Positions 11,986-21,344 of a stretch of DNA of 53,151 nucleotides are shown here, piece after piece. Below the pieces are notes generated by a model that saw only the letters and a program-made list of their open reading frames with translations, was not told the origin of the DNA and did not search any database. Source of the stretch: Dicyema japonicum (Eukaryota; Dicyemida; Rhombozoa; Dicyemidae); the NCBI GenBank assembly GCA_011109175.1, contig RDEW01000047.1, positions 353,743-406,893 of the forward strand, written 5' to 3'. Position 1 is the stretch's first letter; each line of letters begins with the position of its first letter. The position numbers and the translations under genes were made by a program.

Positions 11986-12795
11986 ATTAATTTGAACTAA
12001 TAATATATTGATTTTTGTTTAAAATAATTTAAAAAATGAATATAAATAATGTTTTGAAATAATATTATAAATATATTTTAAAGTTTACATTAAAAATAAT
12101 TTACATAAAAGCTTTGTGGTGATTATCCGATGGAGTAACGGAGGTGGCCTGACCTAATGTGATCAGGAGGCCACCTGACGCCAACGAACTCGTGTAAGGT
12201 CAAGGGAGGAGTATCAAGTAAGCTGAGAGCCTGGATCAAAATTGTAACGATAACTTTGTTTTTTCGGCTTAACGGTGGTCTTTGAAAAAAAATTTAATTA
12301 ATCAATATAATCTGTACTTTTATCTCTTCTATCAAGAAGATCGTAGCTGTCCAGAAAAGGACATACAGAGTGATAGAACAGTGGATTTCGGCTACAAAGG
12401 CTCAGCAACGACATTTCTGGAGACACTAATACGTATAAAATGTGTGTGACAGTTTTCGCTCTGTGTGACAGTTCTTCGTAATTTGTGTGATCTAAAAAGA
12501 GGAAATACGCTTTCAATTACGAGAGCTGTTTACTAGTTCATAACAGTTTAATTTTTTTTCTAAGAAATGAGTCAACTGTTAAGATTAGTTTACTTTTATT
12601 TTTAAATTTGTACAAAAAAATATAGAAACAAAATTAAAATATTTATTTCAATTCCAACATAACATGTAAGTCGCGTGACAATAATTTCTCTTTTTTCTTT
12701 CTGATGGCGTCATTTTATCCACCTTGCTAAGGAGACGCTCAACTGGCATTCATAAATATCTTTTTTAATTGATCTAAAGAACTAAAAACTAAAGC
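11986..12795. other. AT-rich intergenic region upstream of ADSL
   Basis: It probably contains the ADSL promoter. A minus-strand frame at 12298-12516 (72 codons, ending KSTDYID) has an acceptor-like site just upstream and may be an exon of an unknown gene, but no family is recognised. A perfect 9-base inverted repeat, aggtggcct/aggccacct, lies at about 12143-12178. Nothing else is identifiable. Confidence 0.3.
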
Positions 12796-12912
12796 ATTTT
12801 TGTGGTTGGTCGAATGGTTGCGTAACTAATCAAACTGGGGACATTTTAAAGAAAAGAGTTACACTGCCACATCCTACAAGGATGGACTGACAAGGACGGA
12901 CTGTATCTGTGT

Positions 12913-12939
12913 GGGAACGTCGAATCAAACCCCGGACCC
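12913..12939 (+). other. 2A-like ribosome-skipping motif (family A, copy 2)
   Basis: In frame with the endonuclease start, the sequence encodes GNVESNPGP followed by Leu-Lys-Ile-Met. The consensus of 2A peptides is D-V/I-E-x-N-P-G-P, and here only the Asp is changed, to Asn. In other animal APE-type non-LTR elements such motifs sit N-terminal to the endonuclease and split the polyprotein during translation. A second copy at 13084-13110, identical at the protein level, lies in the sequence duplicated across the N at 12963, so it is probably the same locus counted twice. Confidence 0.75.
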
Positions 12940-15547
12940 CTAAAGATCATGCAAATAAATATNAATCATTTTTGTGGTTGGTCGAATGCCACGTAACTAA
13001 TCAAACTGGGGACATTTTAAAGAAAAGAGTTACACTGTCACATCCTACAAGGATGGACTGACAAGGACGGACTGTATCTGTGTGGGAACGTCGAATCAAA
13101 CCCCGGACCCTTAAAGATCATGTAAATAAATATAAACGGGATCAAATGTAAAATTATCGAAGTCAAACCTTATGGGAAATTATCGGATTGACGTCCTTCT
13201 ATTACAAGAATCCAAACTCATAAGTGCGAACACAACTCCAAAATTTCGTGGATACTCAGTTATTCGCAAAGATAGATGTGGAAAACTTGGGGGAGGCTTA
13301 TTAACTATCATACGAAGCGGTATCCCTTATAAAGATATCAACAAATACATTTACAACCGCCCCCTAAACCATGACGTATCGAAGTTCTGGCCACAAAAAT
13401 TCCAACTCCCAAGGTTACATTTTACTCTGATCAATTCATATCTGCCCATTCATCATCAGCCACTTGCCCTAAACTTTCGTCGATCAGCTCACTAAAGAAC
13501 GTTCTTCTTTGCGGTGACCTAAATACAAAACACCCGCTCTGGCTGAGACGTCAGACGTCAAACAGGCGGGGAGACATGCTAATCGAAGACTTGGGAATTT
13601 TTTGCATCTTAAACGACCCTGACTTTCACACAAGAACTTCCTCAAGACAAAATGATAAACCATCATCCGTTGACGTTTTAATCGTTTCTCCCCTTCTGGC
13701 CTCTTCAATTTCATGGAGCGTGAAAAACAAAACTATGAGAGATCATAGTTTCCTTACTTTGATAAATTATAACCTTGCTGACTGGCCAAGATTTGCGAGC
13801 TATATTGACATGCAGATTAAGTTATCAATACTACATGCTGCCTCATCACTAAACAACAGCATAAAGCAGTTCTCTTCGTTCATTCAAGAAGCCAGAAAAT
13901 TATTTATTCCATGGGAGGACAACCGACAATCAAGCAATTCAATTCAGTAGCCAAACATTTAGTTAAAGAAACTATTTAAAGAAAAATAACATACCGTCGA
14001 AGGAGGATATAATAAGAATTCGTACACTAAACAAGGAGATTAACAAATATATCAGTAAAACAAACGAGAAACGCTGGACAGAACTATCAAAAGCCCTAAC
14101 AGAAAATTCCTCAGTACAGAAGGTCTGGAACAAAATCAAGTCTATCAAAAGGTCTTTTGATGAATCGCAAAATAGGATATCATTACAACCAAACACCTTA
14201 ATGAAATACTATTCTTCCATAGCACATTAATACCACTCCAAAGAAAACTAAGTACTCTTAAACAGAATAAAACCGAAAAGATCATACGTATGGACCATTG
14301 TTACGGTAAAGGACGTCCATTGGGCAAGATCAAAGGTCCAAAACTCCAAAGCCCGAGGTAGACAATATTTCTACAACAGAACTATAGCATCTAGGACCTC
14401 TTGCTTTAGATTTAATTGCCTACATATTCACAATATCAATAAATATGAACACTATTCCGGATGTCTGGAAGAGATCATACATCAAACCGATCTTGAAANA
14501 TTTAATTGATTACATATTCACAGTATCAATAAATATGAACATTATTCCGGATGTCTGGAAGAGATCATACATCAAACCGATCTTGAAGCCAGGAAAATCC
14601 GAAAATGACCCCTTTTACTACAGACTAATCTCGATCCTATGTTCACTTTCCCGAATACTCGAAAGATTAGTTCTTCAAAATATCAAAGACTACATCCCGT
14701 CTCTCCCTTCCAACTTGGATTCCGGGCTAAACACTCCACAGCAACATACCTAACGTCTCTGTGCCAGTTTATTGCGGAGGGATTCAATTCCACTAAACCA
14801 CACCAACGAACAGTCTTGGTCTCTGTGATATAACAAAGGCTTTCGACACTATCGCCAGTCCTTTTTAATCTCTACATAAGCGACATGCCACAAACCTGTA
14901 TTGAAAACTGCTTAATCCTCTTTTATGCCGACGATATCATTCTTGCCTCCAAAAACAGAAACATTCAATCAGCGACTCATTCTGCTCAACAAATGCTTGA
15001 CAAGCTGGAACTATTGCTCTCGAAGCATCAGCAACAAAGTCCTCTGTCACGTTGTTTACCACTTACAATAGAGAGACAGCAAAAATCTTTATGAAGAACT
15101 ATTAACAAAACACCAAAGATTCTGGGAGTCACTTTTATCCGACATGTTGAGAACATAGTAACTTTTGCTCTGAGGAAAATGAGAATTTTAAAAGTGCTCT
15201 CAAAAACACTTAGAGACCAAATTGGTGGCCTTGTTACGATTTATAAACAATTTATCCGACCCACGATGACGTATACAAGTCCTTCGTGGGCAATGCAGAT
15301 TTCACGATCCTCCTCATTGAAACTATCCGCAATCGAGGAGACCGAAATAAGGATAATTGGACCAGAACACAAAATCCAGCCCATTGAAAATTTTTTAATC
15401 GAATTACAGCGGAAACTCTTAAAGGAGTCCATACACTATCGAAATGTCTACAATCATACAGAAATTTTGAGCCGATGACATGTCTAATGAAAAGAGCTGT
15501 CCAGGATTCTCGACCCCACAGGACTCGCCCTCTTCCTTGTCTGTTTT

Positions 15548-15597
15548 GGATCACTTAGTTGAGAACCTTTTATTTCTTTTCTTTGACCCAGTGATCC
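15548..15597 (+). other. 3'-terminal hairpin of family A
   Basis: Perfect 8-base inverted repeat GGATCACT (15548-15555) and AGTGATCC (15590-15597), separated by 34 bases and followed by a TAATAAT tail. Related hairpins with changed but still pairing arms occur at 19267-19314, 1288-1335 (inverted) and 27403-27450 (inverted). A role in template recognition by the reverse transcriptase is inferred from CR1/L2-type elements. Confidence 0.6.
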
Positions 15598-15736
15598 TGG
15601 AGGTAATAATGATTTCTTATTCCTTCATGTATATAGCTTAGATGTCAATGGGAGTACTCAAGCCCGCGGCCATTTAACGTCAATTCTTTTATAACAGTAA
15701 CTCTCGGTTTTCTAAGAGCTTAAAATTTTTGAAAAA

Positions 15737-16060
15737 AATGTCTCAAACTACTAGTGGGTGAACACATTAATATTTCTAGATTTATGACAACATTATTTGC
15801 TTAGTCAAATAGCCTCTACAATGACACCGACGGTCTATGAAGCATTAAGACGGAGATTGCAAACAGCAGTCGACATCAAATATAATCACTATGACGTCAC
15901 AAAATCAAAGATATCACATCCCTACATCCACGATACCCTATGGACTAACATATCTCGCACAACAAAGCTTAAATACTTCCTTCTACCAGCTCAACACTAC
16001 ACATTGGGGAAATTCCATGGTAACCTAATCACCTTGGTAGCAGATATACTACCTAAATAG
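15737..16060 (+). CDS. Unrecognised small basic protein
   Basis: An open frame from the residues QIASTMTPTVYEALRRRLQT to a stop at 16060 ends LITLVADILPK. Joining it to a short upstream exon beginning MSQTTSG at about 15737 requires a 47-base GT-AG intron, about twice the usual length here. The product would be about 95 residues, basic, with no signal or membrane segment. I do not recognise the family. It lies tail-to-tail with HUS1, 39 bases away, with compact spacing typical of host genes here. It could instead be a leftover of a mobile element. Confidence 0.35.
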
Positions 16061-16098
16061 CACATACTTTGATTTCTAGCAAGTGAAGGTCTTAGAAT

Positions 16099-17106
16099 TC
16101 ATTCTTTTTGAGAAGGCAAACAAAAATAAAGGTTAAAATCAGAGTGAACCACCAAAAAACGAATAACTCTGTCGTCCAGAATGCCTAAAACTCACAAAAA
16201 CAGCCACTTGCAACTACTCTTTTAGGGTTTGTCTGATAGAAGCTTAGAAACTGCATCAATCTCGAAATATCCACGCGGACTGACCCACTCCTATAGCGTC
16301 CACCACTCACATCCAAAAATCCCCCTTCTCTCACAAACTACGCCAACCAGAATTGTCGAAAAAATCCAAATCCCCAAAACTAACAACCACGTGTCCGTCG
16401 ACTCCACTTTCGGCCTCAAAATACATCCTCCCGTCGTCCTTCACGGAAATCATCTATGATGAGACAAAATCAGACCACGTGTGCTGAAAAGCTCTTCATG
16501 TGATCCAATATTGTCCGAACGTCCTTAATTTTTGGAAATTCGATACTCATCTACAAATAACATAGAATAAACGTCAAATTCTATCAAATCGGGTTCCTCG
16601 AAATCTTTCCACCTGTTTGGAGGAATGAGGGTCACAGGGATGTCGTGGACAACATTTCTAACTCCGTTTTCGGCGTTCTAAAGTAAAAAGTGAGTAAACC
16701 TTGAGCTCCTGTTCGGTGGAAAGACAGGTGGAATTGAGAGACGTGAGTTTTAGTTTTGTGATTCTGGCCTGTGTGCAGTGCTTGAGAGCTTGTTGCAGGT
16801 GGCCGAGGGAAATGTGGAAGTAAATTTCATTAAAGTCCCCAGTTATTCCCTCAAAAACGAATTCCTGGAAAATATTTTCCTGGAATGTCAAAATTTCACC
16901 TACAGTGGAAAGTTGAGACCAAAGACAGACGCCCCCAAAGACCAGACTATCTGAGATTATAAAGTAAAGGGAAGAATTGCTTAGTCTGAGAACGCACTTC
17001 TTGCTTATACTTTTCAGTGAATGAATTAGTTCTAAATAAATGTGAAATATTTACTGTAAAACTGAATCCCACATGAAATATCTGTTATTTTGGCGCTAAA
17101 CTTCAT
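16099..17106 (-). CDS. HUS1: Checkpoint clamp subunit HUS1
   Basis: HUS1 is one subunit of the RAD9-RAD1-HUS1 ring loaded at damaged DNA to activate ATR signalling. The start MKFSAKITD (ATG at 17104-17106) matches the family N-terminus. It continues KCVLRLSNSSLYFIISD, a GGVCLWSQLST segment, ENIFQEFVFEGI, NEIYFHISLGHLQQALK, ARITKLKLTSLN, VVHDIPVTLIPPNRWKDF, VRVDISRLMQFLSFYQTNP and a final RFLVVHSDFNLYFCLPSQKE. Each segment is joined by a short GT-AG intron (22-24 bases) where frame and family alignment agree. One intron, near 'DNSGW', is longer or unresolved. The length, about 280 residues, is normal for the family. The gene is nearly invisible as an ORF because of its tiny introns, and a plus-strand frame at 16229-16459 is its shadow. 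Confidence 0.93.
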
Positions 17107-17179
17107 AATTTATTATTTTTTAAAACAAAGTTTAATATTTATACATGCAATAAATGATAAAATTTTCCTAATCTAATTT

Positions 17180-18930
17180 AGAATCTCTCAAGGACAACTC
17201 TAGATTCTACGAGGCTGTGAAACAGATGAAAAGAAAGAGACCCGATAATAATAAGAGATGACAAAGGAACGCAGATTGTGGACCAAAGGGAAGTGGCGGA
17301 AATTATCGCTGCCCACTTTGGAAAACTTTTCAATCCAAGGAACGACACTTTCATTCTAGAACGAGGGAAAATGGACGAGGAAATCACACCATATGAAGTT
17401 GAACTTGCGAGTTCCAAGTTGAAAAACAACAGGACTCCTGACCCCGACGGACTCGGNGAAAATGGACGAGGAAATCACGCCATATGAAGTTGAACTTGCG
17501 AGTTCCAAGTTGAAAAACAACAGGACTCCTGACCCCGACGGACTCGGTGGTGAATTCTCCATATATGGAACCCAAAAGCTGTATGAATGCATCGCTAGGA
17601 TCCTGAATGAAATGTACTATTATGGTCACATGCTGACCCTGAGAGAGGGTATCTTGATACCTATACAGAAGGCGAATAAACCAAGATCTAAGGTGGAGAA
17701 CTTCCGTCCGGTCATATTAATGAATTCACTTCGGAAAATTCTGGCGAACATAACATTACAAAGGATGGAAGGACGCTTAGATACTTTTCTGTCGCTATAC
17801 CACAGCGGATTCCGAAAAGGAAGATCTACTTCCGATGTTTTGTGGTCCCACAAGTGGAGATCTGCGGCCGTTCAAAAGTTCAAAATGTCTACAACCATCT
17901 TGGAAAGTTTCCTAGACGCTTCCACTGTCAGAATGGCCACCACCCTCCTAGCTGATACTAAGCTCACTGTAAGAGTCGGAGGAGCCTTGTCTCGCCGACT
18001 TGAGACGAGTGTTGGCACTCCACAGGGAGACCCATTATCACCTATACTTTTTGTCATATACGTTGAAGCTGCTTTACGAGAGTCAAAACCGATAATTGGT
18101 GAAAAGACAAACATTAGTGTTGTATGCTGACTACGTAGACTTTATTTCAAACGACAAAATACCCCTCACCCGCTTGATGGAAGAAGTGTCTGGAAGACTA
18201 GCCGAATGGTTCCTAACAGTAAATCCGGACAAGACTGAGGTAACTGAACTCAAGAGGGAAAAAACAAGGACGGAGGAATACTGACGCAAGTGCAAAAAGC
18301 TTGGCTCTCTCCTAGGAGACCATGAAGACATTACAAGAAGGAAAACCTTAGCACAAATTGCCCTCTCCAGACTGAAGAACACCTGGCTTCACAAAAAGGG
18401 CCTTTACATTATAACAAAAACTCGATTATACAACTCGCTAGTGAAATCCATACTACTAAATAACGCTAGTACCTGGGCCTGCTCAAGAAATGAACTGAAG
18501 AGGCTTAATGCGTTTCATAGAGACCAACTACGGCATATGATGTTCGAAAGAAGTGATACGAGGATGTCATTTAATCTTTCTTATAAGAGGACGAAGACCT
18601 CAGAAATTTCTAATGAGATTCTGGATACACGTTGGAGACTTTTCGGCCATATTTTACGACTGGACCTAGATGTCCCCGCGAACGTAGCCATGGAAGATTA
18701 CTTCATGTTGGAGGCCCCCCGCTTCCGTGATCGCCCAAGGACGACACTGGCAGTCGTTCTCGACGAGGACCTCAAAGAAATGGGACGGCATCTTGGAAGT
18801 GGAAAGGATCTTGACTGGTTGCGCACTGCGGCTTTGAATAGGAGGAAGTGGATGAAACTAACCAGTGATTTGCTAACTCGTGTTTACATGCTTTGTCAAG
18901 TCCTATGAAATAGCGATAAGTGCTTATAAT
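17180..18930 (+). mobile_element. Family B non-LTR retrotransposon, copy 1 (5'-truncated)
   Basis: Encodes the linker and reverse transcriptase of an RTE/L1-like element: 'VDQREVAEIIAAHFGKLF', RTPDPDGLGGEF, FRPVILMNSLRKILANI, HSGFRKGRSTSDVLW and TPQGDPLSPILFVIYVEAAL. A damaged active site reads YADYVD where YADDVD is expected. The C-terminal part has YNSLVKSILLNNASTWACSR, RWRLFGHILRLD and a RDRPRTTLAVV segment. Some of the RT palm between 'LWSHKWR' and 'LLADTKL' appears deleted. No endonuclease is left. A single N at 17457 repeats about 100 bases. The 3' end is GCGATAAGTGCTTATAATAATAA at about 18910-18933. A second copy with the same C-terminus is at 36826-37615. Confidence 0.88.
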
Positions 18931-19019
18931 AATAATCTAATTTAAGCTTTTCCTAAATAGAACCAGAATTTATTTAGGAAAATATAGCGATAAGATTATT
19001 TTCATGATTTAATGTTATC

Positions 19020-19335
19020 CGCGTGGCGCCATGTAATGTTAATTGGTTGAAGTTTTCTGCTTGCTTGTCTGTTCCTTCTCTCTCTTCCTATTAGAGTGGC
19101 GTCATGTGATCCACCTGTCTAGGTGACGCCCAGTGCCAGGCCGGCACAAAAAAGGATCATTTGCTCTTCCCCACTCCACTGGAGGGGTTTCCACAACTGC
19201 ATGTAATGGACGTCTTACCTTTTATGCTAATTCCGGATGGACTCTGTTTCTGTAGAAGTGGAAACTGGATACACTTAATTAGTTGTTTACTTTAACTTCT
19301 TTCTCGGTGTATCCGGGGTTAATAATAAAAATAAA
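19020..19335 (+). repeat. Solo 3' region of a non-LTR element
   Basis: About 310 bases that match 1283-1755 in inverted orientation. It begins near 'cgcgtggcgccatgt' and passes a CTTCCCCACTCCACTGG stretch. It ends with hairpin arms GGATACAC (19267-19274) and GTGTATCC (19307-19314), then CGGGGTTAATAATAAAAATAAA. No coding sequence remains. It may be a 5'-truncated LINE or a non-autonomous element borrowing a LINE tail. Confidence 0.7.
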
Positions 19336-19616
19336 AAAATAAAAAATCAGAAAGTTGTGTATTAATGTTTGTAGCATAAGCGTCTAATCAGCCTGTTGTA
19401 TGTGAATTGAGTCATCGCAGAGAATATATCGAATCTTTGTTTTGCATTTGTGTCTTAGTTGCCTTATAGTCGAAAAAGCTTGAGTTTCTGTCTCCACAGA
19501 TGATGAATAATACTAGATACTCTAGAATTATTTAAGTTTTTATCTATACCCACACCTTTCTGAGCATCTATGAGAATTCCTTGCTCACATCGATTCTGAA
19601 GACAGAACAAATCGAT

Positions 19617-20043
19617 AAATGACCCATCGTCCTACCGCCAACCAGTCTCTATAAAATTAAAATTGAAGGTTTTAGAAAGACTCATACTAACATTGATTTC
19701 CCCTGGTGAGGCTGGTCTAGGATTCGTCTCCAATTTTATCGCATACAACTTTAATACAAAAATCTCTTATGCACGGCTTTGGTGTCTTCAATATAAAAGC
19801 AAAAGTCCAACTAATAAATATGATCTTTACGGTATTTATATTCAAACATATCAGATCCTTGGTGTCCATGGTGATGAAGATCGGTCAACAATGCCAATTA
19901 GAGAACTTGTTGGTAAGTCGAAGAGAGTAAGACTCTCTACTCATATATTGCAAAGTGCCATGGTTTATAGAAGGAAATACCCTCTTTACGATCTTTATTG
20001 GTTTGATAAAGCTGCTATCATTACCCTTGATGTGGCGCTTTGA
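19617..20043 (+). pseudogene. Scrap of family A reverse transcriptase plus unknown frame
   Basis: The start encodes DPSSYRQPVSIK followed by KVLERLILTLISP, which is the family A RT segment normally reading SSYRPISI...KVLEKLVL. A degraded GF-SNFIAYNFN follows, resembling the usual 'SQFI..GFN'. The rest of the frame to 20043 (LSTHILQSAMVYRRKYPLY) is open but not recognised. It is a short relic with no complete motif. Confidence 0.5.
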
Positions 20044-20129
20044 TGATTTCATACATAAGTCAACGAAGTCTTGATCAAAGGACTTTCTCAATGTTGTTCA
20101 CCTGGTGGAAGGTTTCACGCATCTACAAT

Positions 20130-20980
20130 GCAGAAAGGGTTTGACGAGTGACGCCGTCATCAGTGGAAACTCACTGCGGAACTGGATTGTCTAGAAAGGA
20201 CCCACACACAAGAAAAATAAAATAAAAGTGAAGATCATTCCTTGGTTCTACGAGTAGCTAAAATTAACTGTTCTTTACTTAAATAAAGTGTGTGTCTTGC
20301 CTATGCGAAGTTATAAATATTATGGCTCTCGTGAAAAGGCTATTAAAAAACATTAAATCTCTCAAAGTTAATCGTCCTATCACTTGAAACAGATGAAACT
20401 AGAAATCAAATTAAAAGTCAACTAATTGGTTCCTGTGGATGAAAATCAGTTTATTGACTAATCCGAGATAGCCTGATAATTTATACAAAATCTTAGTAGT
20501 TTAAGTATCCCAAACATATACAAACTTATCTTACGTTCCTGCACTAACCATAGACTCGTCAGGTCATCATGAAACACTCAAAAGATAATAAATTATTTAA
20601 TAATAACAAACGCCTTCATTATCATCACTTAGACCGTAAAATATTCTTACAACAACAATCTCTTGGTTGTCTGAAAAAGTATCAGCTGTTGGGAGACTCA
20701 ACTGCATTCCCCTTGCGAATTTCCCTAATCTAAACAGATATACAACAAATATTATACTAATTTCTCTGTCTTCTCCACCAAAACAGATTAAAAAGGGGTT
20801 GCAGGTCCCTGCCTATTTCAACCTCCCACTTGTTGGTCTGTGATCACTGAATAATAACAGCAATTTCGTGAGAGCCATGATATTTTTAGCTTCGCATACA
20901 CAAGAAAAAAAACTTTATCTTTAGAGTTAAGAACAGATATGCTAACTAATTGTTGAATAGAACCAAGGAAATTTCAAACC
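20130..20980. repeat. Two family E repeats in inverted orientation
   Basis: The plus-oriented copy (about 20130-20345) contains 'gtgtgtcttgcctatgcgaa' and 'atggctctcgtgaaaaggct'. An inverted copy lies at about 20846-20980, with matching stretches 'ccttggttcta' and 'tatgcgaagcta' on the minus strand. The two ends thus form a long imperfect palindrome around about 500 bases of AT-rich spacer (20350-20845) in which I see no gene. A third inverted copy is at 43470-43730. No protein is recognisable in the unit. Confidence 0.6.
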
Positions 20981-21344
20981 TACTTTTTCTAATGTTTGCA
21001 TGTGAACCCTATAGACAATTACTTTTGATTGCGTCACTAGTCAAGCCAAGAAACTTCGTAGATTCGAACAGAAAGCATCTGAGTTTTGTCCTGAACTTGT
21101 GACACTGCGCCATTCTGGCGATCAGTGAGTTAGCTAAGAACATTCCTTTCTTAACTTTCGATACTGTGGCAATAAATAATCTATATATCTGAAATTTCAT
21201 AATTTAGACTTGTTAGAATATACATTTCAATCAGTAATAACAAATTATCTTATGTCCAGTTTTTATGTTTTTCACTAATTTCCTTCAAAAAATTAGTTTA
21301 ATTTCAACTATAATACAACTGTTTTGGCTTGCATTCAGTATAAT
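20981..21344. other. AT-rich spacer, nothing recognised
   Basis: A minus-strand frame of 63 codons (21009-21200) is present, but it matches no family and has no supporting splice signals. It runs into the 5' end of the next family A element. Confidence 0.4.

Larger units (their letters stand above)
12796..15600 (+). mobile_element. Family A non-LTR retrotransposon, copy 2 (with 2A motif, broken)
   Basis: From the 5' end: a leader with a 2A-like motif, an AP-endonuclease beginning KIMQININGIK with catalytic-Glu motif DVLLLQESKL, GGGLLTI and a GDLN-KHPLW box, then reverse transcriptase. The RT shows GFRAKHSTATYLTSL, FYADDIILAS (YADD intact) and a C-terminal tail with RPTMTYTSPSWAMQIS. Multiple frameshifts and stops interrupt it, and part of the RT palm core between 'LVSVI' and 'SPVLFN' is deleted. 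Two single-N junctions (12963 and 14499) duplicate 12796-12960 and about 14410-14490. The 3' end has a perfect GGATCACT/AGTGATCC hairpin at 15548-15597 followed by TGGAGGTAATAATG. Confidence 0.9.

Noticed and set aside
12913-13110. Tandem 2A motifs as a genuine double 2A
   Set aside because: The second motif lies in the segment repeated across the single N at 12963, so it is most likely one locus represented twice.
16229-16459. 76-codon plus-strand frame
   Set aside because: It lies antisense to HUS1 exons, which align to a known family over their full length.
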